The notes beneath the pieces were generated by a model. That model had not been told where the DNA came from. It saw nothing but the letters and a program-made list of their open reading frames with translations, and made no database searches. The position numbers were made by a program, and so were the translations under genes. DNA of 64,000 nucleotides, taken from positions 762,429 through 826,428 of the forward strand of contig NW_020313157.1 in NCBI RefSeq assembly GCF_003265705.1, read 5' to 3'. This DNA is from Callorhinus ursinus (lineage: Eukaryota > Chordata > Mammalia > Carnivora > Otariidae). Positions 22,990-33,634 of this stretch are shown piece after piece. Numbering within the stretch: the stretch's first letter is position 1; every line of letters starts with the position of its first letter.

Positions 22990-23290
22990 AGTGAACACCA
23001 TGGGAGCCACATAAACAGGAAATCTGGACACAGAGGCAGACACATGGGCAGGGAGAACGCTATGTGAATTTGGAGGCAGAGATTGGAATAATGCATCTAC
23101 ATGGCAGGAACGCCCAGGATTGCCCACATCCCCAGAAGCCGTGAGAGAGGCATGGGACAGATTCTCCTTCAGAGCCTCTGGGAAGAACCTGCCCTACCTA
23201 CACATTGATCTCAGAGTTCTGGAGGTCAGAATAAATGTCTGTTCTGGAAGCCTGTGGTCTTTGTTTCTGGGACTGTGTTATGGCCGCCTA
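22990..23290 (+). mobile_element. MLT1-class LTR, 3' part
   Basis: 'aaatctggacacagaggcag', 'agccgtgagagaggcatggg', 'cagattctccttcagagcct' and 'ctgggactgtgttatggccg' follow the downstream half of an MLT1 LTR. Confidence 0.6.
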
Positions 23291-24274
23291 GCAGATGCAC
23301 GCTCTGTCTGAGGTTCTGAGTGTCCAGTTTCATGTCTCTTTATTAACAGAGAGGCTTAGCGAGTGTCACAAAGGTGTAAAGACTGAGGTGTTCTCCTTCA
23401 GGTAACCTAAGGTATAGTGAAGAGAACAGAAGAGGAAATTGCCTTCTCATGTTGCGTCTTGGGGTGAATGTTTGGCCAGCACTGGGTCTCACATCTTCTT
23501 GTTATCTCTTCATGCCTCCCGCTTCCACATTAGGAAACACTATTGTTTCAGAATGAGCACTGAACTCTGGGAAAAAGTTCCTGAGTAAAAGCTAAACATT
23601 TCCTGTTACTTTGGGGGCAGGGCTGAAGTTGAAAAAGTCACGTCCTCTCTTTGCTCTTAAAAAGATGCTCTGTTCCCAACTCCCAAAAGTATTCTGAAAG
23701 TTTGGAGAAGTTGCATGAACTGCAAATGTGGATTATCATCTCATCAGACTTCTCTTAGTATTCTTCTTTCCCCATGTTCTGCTGAAGTCTGCTTTTTCTC
23801 TTTCCTGGCGTGATAGCAGAACCCCACTGGTATGCCAGATCTGCACGCCCCCAAGGTTTCAAGCTGCCCCAGGTGTGGTCTCTGTGCACTGTATTTTCTC
23901 TTTGGAGACTCATGACCCCCAGAGGCAAGGCTAATGAACAGAAGGTAAAGAAACCAAACAAACAACACCTTTGCTTTGAAGAGAGATCTGTCTGAGGAGC
24001 ACGATGAGAAATCTGTTAATGCCTCATGGAGTTTGCTAAGCAAACAAAAACCAAATCCTGCCCAAACATAATTAGCAAAGGCACCAAGGTAAAGGCAAAG
24101 GCAGATGATCGCATGGGGTGGTCAGGACAGAGGGCCTTAACTGCATTCCTTGCTTCAGACAAGGCAGAAAGCGGTTAGCTACAGGCAATGAGGGAAGGGC
24201 TAGACTTGGGGGAAAATAACACAGATATGAGTAAAACCAGCAAGAGTCCTTGTAACATCTCCTAGTTACCCAGC
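23291..24274. other. No recognised feature
   Basis: About 1 kb unassigned. Both-strand open frames at 23728-24043 are mutual shadows without family resemblance. Confidence 0.5.
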
Positions 24275-24455
24275 ACGTGGTTGGCCAGGCACAGAGCTCT
24301 CTACTGCTCCCCTGTCCTCACTACATGATTCCTCACTCCATTTTGCAGAAGAGAGGATGAGCTGGGAGAGATTATGTGTCCCGTGCAAAGCCACTTAGCT
24401 TCTAGGTGTCAGAGCCTGAACATAGCCCATGTGTGCTGGCTCCTAACCCATCATA
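24275..24455 (-). mobile_element. MIR SINE, antisense
   Basis: 'ctcactccattttgcagaag', 'gtgcaaagccacttagcttc' and 'taggtgtcagagcctgaac' match the antisense MIR. Confidence 0.65.
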
Positions 24456-24476
24456 CAGGTTGAACACCTTCAGAGA

Positions 24477-25011
24477 GTACGGGAGACAGACTGCTGCCCC
24501 AAAGATGCCTACTTCCTGACGCCTGGAACTTGCAAATATGTCACCTTACATGGCAAAGGAACCTTTCAGATGTGATTAAGTTAATTAAGGATCTGAAGAT
24601 GGAAGATTATACTGGATTATTCAGGTGGGCCCAATGTAGTCACAGATATCCTTACCAGAGGGAGGCAGGAGGGCCAGAGAAGAAGATGCATTGACCAAGC
24701 CAGGGGTCAGATCAGAGATTTCAAGATGCTACACTGCTGGCTTTGAGGATGGAGGAAGGGGCCATGAGCCAAGTAATGGCGGGGGCGGGAGGGGGGGGCG
24801 GCACTAGACACTGGAAAAGGCAGGAAATCAGATTCTCCCTGAGAGTCTTCCGAAGAATTACAGCCCTGCCAATATCTTAATTTTACCCCAGTAAGACCCC
24901 TTTTGGACTTACGGCCTCCAGAGCTGTAAGAAAATGCATTTGTGTTGTTTTAAATTACCACTGAATTTGTGGTGATTTGTTACAGCGGTAGTAAGAAGAA
25001 ACTACTACAGA
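24477..25011 (+). mobile_element. Solo LTR, MLT1 (ERVL-MaLR), near full length
   Basis: 'ccttacatggcaaaggaacc', 'aggtgggcccaatgtagtca', 'gctggctttgaggatggagg', 'aaggggccatgagccaag', 'ggcctccagagctgtaagaa' and 'tttgtggtgatttgttacag' span the LTR. A G/C-rich run at 24778-24801 sits where the consensus has a short GC block. No internal genes. Confidence 0.92.
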
Positions 25012-25064
25012 AAGGGAGGTCTGAGCTTGTTCAGAAGCAGAGGAATGGAGTCACCGACAGCAGC

Positions 25065-25265
25065 CACATTTGTGAATGCTTAGCCTTGCCTAGAACTGTT
25101 CAAAATTCTTTACATGTGTGAACTCACTCCAGCCATAAGGTTGGAACGTCAACCATCTTCTCTGTAGGTGAGTTAACTGGGGTATAGAGAAAAGATTGCA
25201 CAGCGAATAAATGAGGTGGATAAGGACTTCAGACTAGGCATTCTGACCCTAGAACCTTACCTCTT
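25065..25265 (-). mobile_element. MIR SINE, antisense
   Basis: 'cttagccttgcctagaactg', 'attctttacatgtgtgaact', 'ctgtaggtgagttaactggg' and 'gacttcagactaggcattct' match the antisense MIR. Confidence 0.65.
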
Positions 25266-25339
25266 CATGCCCTCCACCCTAATCTGATGACCGGCGGAAC
25301 AACTTTCTGGAAGAGGTGGGGTAGGATTCACTAACCCTT

Positions 25340-25404
25340 TTCAACAGTCATTAGTTGAAGGTGTGCTCTGTGCCAGGCACTGGATAAGAATGCTCTGTGC
25401 TCTT
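25340..25404 (-). mobile_element. Short L2 or MIR fragment, antisense
   Basis: 'aacagtcattagttgaagg' then 'gtgctctgtgccaggcactg' is the antisense L2/MIR end; it is cut by the next SINE. Confidence 0.4.
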
Positions 25405-25582
25405 TTTTTGTTCAAACATTTATTTACTTATTTTAGAGGGGGAAGGAGCAGGGAGAGCTTCAAGCAGACTCCCCGCTGAGCACGGAGCCCAAGGTGAGGC
25501 TCAATCTCACCATGCCAATATCATGACCTGAGCCAAAACCAAGAGTGGGACACGCAGCCAACTGTGCCACCCAGGTGCCCCA
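25405..25582 (-). mobile_element. CAN-SINE, older form, antisense
   Basis: 'tttatttacttattttagag', 'cagactccccgctgagcac', 'tcatgacctgagccaaaac' and the head 'gccacccaggtgcccc'. Target duplication 'ctctgtgctctt' (25393-25404) versus 'ctctgtgttctt' (25583-25594), one mismatch. Confidence 0.93.
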
Positions 25583-25738
25583 CTCTGTGTTCTTAAAGGT
25601 GATTTGGGAGGTGAACTAGAATAATTATATCACTCATAGGCTGCTACCTGGAAATACCATGAGAGGACTATTAGACACAACCAGGGGAACGTTTAGAAGA
25701 GGTCATGCCCCAGGGTCTTGGGGAATAAGCTTGAGGTT

Positions 25739-25798
25739 CCAAGGAAGGAAGGAAGGAGGGAGGGAGGGAGAGAGGGAGGGAGGAGGAAGGAAGGAAAG
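25739..25798. repeat. (GGAA)n/(GGGA)n purine tract
   Basis: Sixty bases of G/A tetranucleotides, all purine on this strand. Confidence 0.92.
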
Positions 25799-26012
25799 CA
25801 GAGGGAAAAGCAGGCTAAAAGGCAGAATCCTGGAACAGTCAGGCACAGTCAGGCTGGATGTGTCAAGCTTGTCCTAGAGGGTCTTGTCCCGAAATGGTGG
25901 AAAGATCCCTGAAAGGTTGGAGGTAGGAAGACAGAAGTGTCAGATCTTGGACAGTGCAGTGCTTGGTTAGAATGGCAGATAGGAGCTATAGAGCTAGAGA
26001 GAAGTGGATTTT

Positions 26013-26177
26013 TATGGGTTGAAAGATGTCCCTCCCCAACAAAGATACTGAAGTCCTAACCCACAGTACTTTGTGAATGTGCCTTTATTCAGAAAAAAAG
26101 TTCTTTGCAGATATACAAGTGAAGATGAGGTTATTAGGGTGGGTCCTAATCCAGTATGACTGGGTCCAACCTTCGTT

Positions 26178-26229
<52 letters not shown>

Positions 26230-26231
26230 AC

Positions 26232-26268
<37 letters not shown>

Positions 26269-26497
26269 GAATGCCACATGAAGATGAAGAAACAGACTGG
26301 AGTGATTCCGCTACATCTAAGAAACACCAAGGATGTCCAGCAAACCACCAGAGGCTAGGAAAGAGGCCCGGAACAGATTCGTCCTCCCAGCCCTGAAACG
26401 CCTTGATCTTGGACTTCTAGCCTCTAGAGGGGGAGACAAGAATGTCTGTTACTGAAGCCCCCAGTTTGTGGGACTTTGCTCTAGCAGCTCGAGAACG
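26013..26497 (+). mobile_element. Solo LTR, MLT1 (ERVL-MaLR), with microsatellite inside
   Basis: 'actgaagtcctaacccacag', 'gatgaggttattagggtggg', 'tcctaatccagtatgactgg', then a CA/GA run, then 'cttgatcttggacttctagc' and 'ccccagtttgtgggactttg'. Nearly complete LTR, no interior. Confidence 0.92.
26180..26265. repeat. Compound (CA)n-(GA)n microsatellite
   Basis: About 23 CA units (26180-26226), a short link, then about 15 GA units (26235-26265). It lies at the 'ggacacagagacagaca' site of the MLT1 LTR. Confidence 0.97.
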
Positions 26498-26581
26498 CTG
26501 ACGCATGGGCACAGCAGTTCTCTTGAAGACAGCATGGTGCAGTACCTCTCAACGTGAAACCCAGTGGGCACTGTGAACAGG

Positions 26582-26643
26582 GCAGGAGATAAACCGGAAC
26601 CAGAAGCTCCAGTGCAGGAGATAAACGAGAACCAGAAGCTCCA
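26582..26643. repeat. Tandem duplication, 32-bp period
   Basis: Two 30-base copies starting 'gcaggagataaac' and ending 'ggaaccagaagctcca' / 'gagaaccagaagctcca', separated by 'gt', with only two differences. Confidence 0.93.
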
Positions 26644-26655
26644 CACTGCTGACAC

Positions 26656-26827
26656 ATTGTTGCAGAGGAACGCTCTGCACCCTGTAGGATGCTTAGCAGC
26701 AATTCTGGCTTCTATTCACTAGATGCCAGCAGCACCCCCCCACCTTCCCAACTTGCAACAGCCTAAAACATCTCCAGACATTGCCGAATGCACACTGGGG
26801 AGCAGAAGCACCCTCAGCTAAGAGTCA
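26656..26827 (-). mobile_element. MER20-type hAT-Charlie element, antisense
   Basis: 'ccctgtaggatgcttagcag', 'cactagatgccagcagcacc' and 'catctccagacattgccgaa' are the reverse complement of the MER20 consensus, in order. The preceding tandem duplication lies just outside. Confidence 0.88.
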
Positions 26828-26864
26828 CAGGAATAGGGAGATGAGACAGAGATATTAAAATAAC

Positions 26865-26995
26865 GTCTTTATTTAGTTCTGCAAATACTTATGGATCATC
26901 AACTCTGACCTGGATTCTGTGCAAGTGCTAAGAGTCTAAAGATGAAGAAAGAGCTGCCCCTAACCCTCAATGAGTTCCAGGTCCATTAGGACGGC
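26865..26995 (-). mobile_element. L2 LINE 3' fragment, antisense
   Basis: 'gcaaatacttatggatcatc', 'gaagaaagagctgcccctaa' and 'caatgagttccaggtcc' track the antisense L2 end. Confidence 0.55.
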
Positions 26996-28704
26996 TTGCA
27001 ATTCACTGCAACATTTACCGCAAATACAACCGACAAAAACATAAAGAAAAGTTTCTGGAGATTAGAGTGTGGTTATGTAAGCTGACTTCATTTTTTTATG
27101 CATACACTGTTATTTCAAATTATTTCAAAATAAAGCCACATTTCTACTGGCCAGAGGCTATTTCCCATAATTTTCTTCCAGCATTGTTTATCCTGTATTT
27201 TTTATGAGTTTTGAGGTTATTACCGAGTTTTCAACAATCATTAGGTTGTGCCTACGACATAATTGAATACAATTTCATTACTCCAGCAAACAGACATAAA
27301 TATTTAATCCTTATGCTCTACCTGACAATATATATTTTGGGGGGCTAATAAACTGCTTTTGGGGGTTGCCCATAGGGTAGGTAACTTCTGTGGATTTGCT
27401 TCGACATTTTCTCTATTAAGCACATCAACACCACTTGCAGTCCTAAGTGGGGCATTTCAAAGAAATGATAGGATGATGTGTTCCATCCAAGATGAAGTAG
27501 CAGGTGGAGTATTGCTCACTGTTGCTGATTCTATGGGGCAGTTTGCCCGACAAGCAGAAGGCACAGGATTTCTCCAGAATGTCGCCGAGGAACCCTGCAG
27601 CCTGGCTCCCGACAAAGTTCATCTTGGAACCATCAGTGTCATTCAGAGACAGCGTGTGGACACTGACTCCACTTCTAGGTAAAAGCAGATAGCCCTCAGC
27701 TATTAATAACCTGATGTGGAAACAGCATGCTTCTCAGGTGGCAGCTGGCTCCCTCTGCCTGCTGCAGATAGCACCCCCACCCGAGGTGTGTGAACTCGCC
27801 TCCGGCATTTGCGAAACACTTTCCTAGTGCGTACGGTTCACCTGCTGTCTGCCTTTCTTCTCCTTTTGGGAGCGTGGGGGAGGAGTGTTCTTAAAGGAGG
27901 AAAAATCTGAATAAATAGAACGTTCAATACACTCGTGATCGGATTTGAAAGGGCAACCAGACAACTTCTCTTTTCTGGCTACAGTCACATCTGTTAGCTA
28001 GGAAGCAATGGCTAAGGAACAGTTGCTATTTAGCAAAAAAGGGATGAACAAATAGAGCTTGAACACCCTGCCCAAATGCAAAAATGCTAATGCTGCAAAA
28101 TAGCCTTATTGGATTTTTTTTTTTAACCGCACTGACTCCCAGGGAAGAAAGTTACACCAAGTTTATTAAGTAATTCAATTTTGTACAACTTGAAGGAAGC
28201 CTCTAACTCTTTTACCATGCTAACAAGCACAGCGCCTCTGACAGACTGGCTGCCAGGGAAGTTCCATCCCTACTGTTTTTGTTTACCCAGCAAATTGTAG
28301 TTTTGTTGTCTGAGGGAATTGGGAACCAGGGAATTTGTAGGAAAGTGTAATAGAGAGAAACCTCACCAAACCCAGGACAAAACAATTCTTCTCTAACAAA
28401 ATTACACTTGGACTCCATCCGTTTAAGTTTCCTGCAGAATGAGTGGCCTCCAGCGGGCGAGCTGGCCTTCCCAACAGGTGCAAAGCAGAAGGTCCCTGAG
28501 AAGAGAGAAGCAAGGAGAACCTGGGGGGGGCGGTGAAAAAAGATGCTTCCCCACACAGTAGTCGGGTCTAAGATGGATGCATTTCATAAACTTACCACTC
28601 CAGACTCACAGAGAACAAGGTTCAACAGCCAAAGTCCTGGAAACAATATTCTAGGACACACACATTTATGCATAATGCATGCAGTGTGTCAGGATGGTGC
28701 TTAA
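26996..28704. other. Repeat-poor stretch, no supported gene
   Basis: About 1.7 kb without a clear transposon, apart from a possible old fragment at 27045-27140 and a T-run near 28118. A 107-codon frame at 27359-27682 begins at TTG and shows no domain. It ends at 'tctaggtaaaag', which looks like a splice donor, but there is no convincing acceptor or partner exon. Confidence 0.45.
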
Positions 28705-28725
28705 ACACGCGCGCACACACGCACA
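28705..28725. repeat. CG/CA alternating tract
   Basis: 'acacgcgcgcacacacgcac': perfect purine-pyrimidine alternation with a CGCGCG core, unusual in a CpG-poor region. Confidence 0.88.
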
Positions 28726-28784
28726 GCTTTCATCTTGACTTTAAAAAATTACTGGGAAATAAAGGAATGAAGAAATGCGCACTA

Positions 28785-29275
28785 TTTCTATAATGGAATA
28801 TTAGTCAGCCTTTAAAAAGAAGGCAATCCTGTTGCGTCCCCTGAAACTAATATAACACTCTATGTTCCCTAACTGGAATTAAATTAATTAAATTTAATTA
28901 AAATGAAAACTTAAGAAAATAAATAAAAAGAAGGTAATCCTGCCATTTGTACAACACAGATGAACCGGGAGGACATTAGGCTATGTGAAATAAGGCGGAC
29001 ACAGAGGGGCACATACGGTGTGATCCCACTTACACGAGGTGTCTCAAACATTCAAACTCTGGCACAGAACAAATAGTGGTTGCCAGGCGTTGAAGGGAGG
29101 GAGACACGGGGAGTTGTTCAATGGGTAAAGTTTCAGTTATGCTAGATGAGTGAGTTCTAGAGTTCTGCCATACAACATTGCGCCTGTAATTAACAACAGA
29201 CACTTAAAATTTTGTTAAGAGGGCAGATCTCACGTTAAGTGTTCTTATAAAAATAAAAAATAGGGAAAAAAAACC
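28785..29275 (+). mobile_element. Old L1 3' end (L1M-type), interrupted
   Basis: 'taatggaatattagtcagcc' before the interruption. After it come 'gacattaggctatgtgaaat', 'gtggttgccaggcgttgaag' and 'gggtaaagtttcagttatgc'. A younger L1 end sits inside at 28832-28924. Confidence 0.87.
28832..28924 (+). mobile_element. Short L1 3' end nested in older L1
   Basis: 'cctgaaactaatataacact' and 'ctaactggaattaaatta' are the end of the carnivore L1 3' UTR. The A-rich tail and 18-bp duplications (28814-28831 and 28925-28942, one mismatch, ending 'aatcctg') show a target-primed insertion truncated to about 90 bases. Confidence 0.9.
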
Positions 29276-29282
29276 CCAAAAG

Positions 29283-29460
29283 GCACAAGGAAACTTTTAG
29301 AGGGGATAGATATGTCATTACCTTGAGTACAGTGACACTATCATGAGTGAATACATATGTTCAAATGCATCATTCCATATGCATTAAATATGTCCAATGT
29401 TTTTTTCATATATCAATTATACCTCATTTAAGCCATTAAAAAAATTATGCAAGAAAGATC
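29283..29460 (+). mobile_element. Old L1 3' UTR fragment
   Basis: 'ggggatagatatgtcattac', 'cattaaatatgtccaatg' and 'atatatcaattatacctcat' match the end of L1M-type 3' UTRs. Confidence 0.75.
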
Positions 29461-29506
29461 TGCACCGCCAGGTGGGGAGGAGGCCAATAAAGACATCCCA
29501 CTTTCT

Positions 29507-29586
29507 CAATGAATCATGGAACACTACATCCCAAACTAATGATGTAATGTATGGTGATTAACATAACAATAAAAATTTAAAAAATA
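29507..29586 (+). mobile_element. Very short L1 3' insertion with perfect duplication
   Basis: Eighty bases: 'caatgaatcatggaacacta' through 'ggtgattaacataacaat' plus an A-rich tail, the same 3' end as the element at the window start. The 18-bp duplication 'aaagacatcccactttct' is identical at 29489-29506 and 29587-29604. Confidence 0.95.
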
Positions 29587-29604
29587 AAAGACATCCCACT
29601 TTCT

Positions 29605-30349
29605 GCTCTAAGCCCCCGAGGGCACCTTGTCCCTGTGCTGCCTTAGGTTGGGGCCTTTACAGGGTGTATTTTGTGAGAATGTGGTCGCTCCCTGACACTC
29701 AGACAGTGGATGAAGGGATGTGTCTCCAAATGGTCCCAGCCTCCTTGAATAACAAACACCTTCCATGCGTGGCTCGATCCAGAAGCTGCTCACTTCCAGC
29801 TTCCACTACCCTCTCCAAACACTGAGTTCCATTAGTGCACAGTCCAACTGTTGGGGGTGCACATCTCTTTGCTTCTCTGGTTTAGCAGTACCCAAAAACA
29901 TGGCGCCTCTCTTCCTTCCTTTTCTTTCCCACGTTCTTCATCTCTCATCTGTGGTTGCTCTGCTCGCCTCAAAACCTTCTAAACGGCATCTCTTTATTTG
30001 TGCCTTAGTTAAAGATAACACCAGGGTATCTGAAGGAATGCCCCGAAAGACATTTCTAGAAGTTGATGGAAACTTCCCACCTGCTTTGGGGTGAGTCACT
30101 GTGGGGTCTCTTTCTGGAACTCACATGGACCTCACCTCTCCTCAAAGTGCTTCTCTCGCATCATGTATCATTCACTGACCACAAGATGTTAAGGAATTCA
30201 AAGACAAATAAGAAATGAGGGTAGACCTCAGCGATGTTTTGAAGTTAGAATGGGATCGTGTTATCCACCTGTGTTAGAACCGAGCCCCTTGCTCTGTAAG
30301 CACCAGCCTCCTTACCCCAACCAGTGCCTTGGCGCCTGGGCCTGCTGAC
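29605..30349. other. No recognised feature
   Basis: Unassigned. The 109-codon frame at 29765-30094 has no known domains. Confidence 0.5.
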
Positions 30350-30808
30350 CTCTCCAGATGCAGCAAACCTTCTCTCCCCTGAGCTCTCTGGGCTCCAGCC
30401 AAACTGGCCTCAATATTTCATGAAATGCTGCATGACCCCTCTGGCACCCAGATATTGACATACGGCTTCCCTCCCATCAGAAAACCTCCTTCTTCCCTTC
30501 TTTGGCAGAGGACATCCTTGTTCACCCATTTCATGACTGTTTCAAAATCACCTCCTCCGAGAAGTCCTCCTTGAACTCCTGGGCCAGGATCTTTCAACAC
30601 AGACTCTCACAGACCCACTTCTCTTTTGTAAAAGCTATCATCGTAGTTTGAAGTTATATATTAATCACGGTGGTTCTTTTCTTTGTGTCCCTCTGCCCTG
30701 CTCCCCTGTAAACTCCATGCCAGTATGAAGTAGAATCTACATCTTCAATATCTGGCACACAGTAGGTGCTCTCAGCCAATGTCTGATGAAGGAAGCAGTG
30801 AATGAATG
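30350..30808 (+). mobile_element. L2 LINE 3' end, sense
   Basis: 'caaaatcacctcctccgaga', 'agtcctccttgaactcctgg', 'tgcccctgctcccctgtaaactcc'-like order and the terminal 'ggcacacagtaggtgctc' with 'gtgaatgaatg' follow the L2 3' UTR to its end. Confidence 0.82.
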
Positions 30809-32112
30809 CAAACTAGTGTGCAATCTGCTGGGCAGGGCTGAAGCCTACATTTGGTGCTCATTTTTGCTACAGTACCCTGATAGTGAGGTGGGCTCAGGGG
30901 TTCTTGTGCAGCCTGACTTGCATAGAAACCACTTCCGGGGTCTTCTCCTTATGTCCAGGAAGGCTTCCCTCCGGATAATGCAGAATTCCATTTGTTTGAC
31001 AAACACAGAAATACCAACAGAGTCTTACCGTGAAATCCGTATTAACTAAGACTACTTTTCTACTATTGTAAGTGCAAGAAGCAGCAATGATACAGAAAAC
31101 GGGAGTGACATCGAATTCCACAGATTGATTTCCAAAAATCGAGACATCAAGAACCACACAGAGCAGAGCAATTAATATCCCGAGTACTAAAAGCGCCACC
31201 TACCAAGTTGCAGTCTCTGGGTTGAGGATGACACCTGATTTTATGTAGACAGATATATGCCGACATTGAGTATGCAACTTTATATTTCCATATGTCAGGT
31301 AAAGTACAACCTTAAGCATATTCTGAATAATTCATTCAGGCAAAGGTCTGATAAACAGATGTCTGTAATGCGATAGTTCTGAAGGTGCCATTTTTCTGAC
31401 ATGAAAAAAAATCCCTGCTTAAAAGCCAGATGGCAAATAAACCCCAGTTCATCACTTAGGCTCACACGGGGAATTCCAGCACATTTTTCATCAATTCCCA
31501 CTCTATATTTAACACAGTAAATATAACAGTGAAGTATTATGTCTCTTCCTTCTCAATCCATCTCAACCATGAGTGTTAATCTCTACTGGGTATGAGGCAG
31601 TGTTTACTCCAAATAAGCAAATGAGCTTCCATGTAACAAATTATCTCTTTGCAGAAACAACAGAAAATTCTGTAAGCTCAACTGTTTTAGTTTATTGGAG
31701 ATTGCTAGAAACAGATTTTGCAAAAATGTCTATTTTTTCCCCCGCAGCCTTTCACAGAATAATCGAGGAGTTGAGCATTCCATTACATAAACAAGAGCCT
31801 TCTCTGGATTTGCTTAAATAGATAGGGACTTGCTGTTATCCTGGGTCAGGGATTACAGTCGAAGGGTCACAGTCCATGCCAGGTGCCATTTTGATGGCTT
31901 GGGCTCTGGTTACTGTCTTCTCTGGCTGCAGTAGAAATGTCCTGTTTAGTCTCTTGACTGCACCCCACCAGATGGGGCATTTCTAGGATGTAACTTCTCT
32001 TGACTTGCCATGTTGCTAAAATGTGCCCAGAGAGAGGGATGGACTTAGTGGTCGAGAAGTGATTTCCCTCCCACTGGATTAAAGACTGACCTTTCCTCCC
32101 TACCTTCCTTCT
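30809..32112. other. Repeat-poor stretch, no supported gene
   Basis: About 1.3 kb with no assignable repeat. Frames at 30786-31049, 30894-31199 (minus) and 31573-31821 lack family resemblance. Confidence 0.5.
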
Positions 32113-32154
32113 TCTCTCTCTCTCTCTCTCTCTCTCGTTTTTTTTTTTTTTTTC
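32113..32154. repeat. (TC)n followed by T-run
   Basis: About 13 TC units, then about 15 T: a polypyrimidine tract. Confidence 0.92.
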
Positions 32155-32379
32155 CTGCTAGACATGTCTATCAAATACCTAGACACTGAGATGGGAGAAA
32201 TGAATGAGACAGCCTAATGAGGAGACTGTCAATAGATCATTTACTATACAGGGAGGTGAGCACAACTTGGGAGCATACAGTGACCACGCTGAGAACGTAA
32301 CACCCAGCTTTACACGATATAGGAGGGTGGGAGGGATGTCAGGAAGTCTTCCTGGTTCTAATGAACCTTACTTGAACCT

Positions 32380-32510
32380 CTTAAATTGCATCCATGCAAT
32401 AGGCAAATATTTCCCTCGCACCTATCATGTGCAAGGTGCTGGGGATACTGCAGTGACCAAGACACTGTCTCATGCAGCTCACATGCTGTCAAGGAAAGCA
32501 GAAATCAACA
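32380..32510 (-). mobile_element. L2 LINE 3' fragment, antisense
   Basis: 'tcgcacctatcatgtgcaag', 'gtgctggggatactgcagtg' and 'caagacactgtctcatgcag' match the antisense L2 end. Confidence 0.7.
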
Positions 32511-32629
32511 AGAAAAAACACAAGGCTTTTTTGTTTTGTTTTGTTTTTTACCAACTGTACCGTACGCTATGAATGAAGAGGAGAGGATCTTAGAGTAGAC
32601 AGAGGATCCCCGTTTACACACGGACTTAA

Positions 32630-33080
32630 GGCATCATGGAGAAAGTGGTACTGATTCTGAGACCTGAAGAATGCACAGCACTGTTAGCCCGGTGAGGCAA
32701 AGAGAGGACAGCATTCCAGGCAGAGGGCACAGTGTGTACCATGATGCTTAGCATGTTGGTAGGACTGGAAGAGGGCCAAAGCGGCTCCAAATAATGAGTA
32801 AGAGGGAGGAGCACATGTGTGTATAGAGATGCACAGGGGCCAGGCCACGTAAGGCCATGAAGAGGAGTTCGCTTTCGTTTTCACTGCAATGGGGAACCAA
32901 TGGTGAGTTTTAAGATTGAGAGCAAGTAGTGACAACATGATCAGATTTGTGTTTGAAAAGATTCCTCTCCTTAAGGGGGACATGGGTAGAAAGGAGTCAT
33001 TATAGAAAGAGCCACAGAGGATTTTGTGGTCATTCTGGGGGAAGATGATGACATATTGGTGAAGGAGCTGGACAGAAATA
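32630..33080 (-). mobile_element. Ancient interspersed repeat next to L2
   Basis: 'tctgagacctgaagaatg', 'agcattccaggcagagggca', 'caggccacgtaaggccatga' and 'tgatcagatttgtgtttgaa' are blocks commonly seen downstream of antisense L2-like repeats in mammals. I cannot name the family with certainty; the orientation is inferred from the neighbouring L2. Confidence 0.5.
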
Positions 33081-33199
33081 GACACGTTGAGTGTCTATTT
33101 TATAATGAGACGTTTGAACCTGCTGAAACAAGAAATGAATTATCCACTGGTATGTTTCAATTCGCTACACAGCCTTGTTCTAACAACATCAACAGCATC

Positions 33200-33430
33200 A
33201 ATAATAACAACAAAAGAAAAAGTAACTCCTACCAACCTTCTGTGCACCGGGGACTAGTCTAATAATTGTATAAATATTAACTGACTGGATCTTCCGCATA
33301 ACCCTAATAAATTGGTATGATAAGTATCCCTCTTTTATAAATAAGGAAATGGAAGCACAAAGGACTTAAATAACCTTTTCCAAGGTCACACCCAACTATT
33401 AAGGTTAAACATAATTCACATGCCTGGATC
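33200..33430 (-). mobile_element. MIR SINE, antisense
   Basis: 'tcttttataaataaggaaat', 'ggaagcacaaaggacttaaa' and 'ccttttccaaggtcacaccc' match the antisense MIR. Confidence 0.8.
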
Positions 33431-33634
33431 TTTTGAACAAAAGCAAAGAAACCTCCCCCATTGCTGGTATCATTTACTTACAAGATGCCAGTGCCTGCCT
33501 TTGGTTCCCTATTTCAATTAAATGGTGGATATACCTCAAATATAGAAGTATGTTGTAATTTATTCATATACAAGTGGAGCACAACCAGAGGCATTTAGGT
33601 ATCAGTTGCACAGAATGAAAGAACCCCACAGAAC

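Noticed and set aside
26180..26265. CRISPR-like array
   Set aside because: Pure dinucleotide repeats without spacers; the genome is mammalian.
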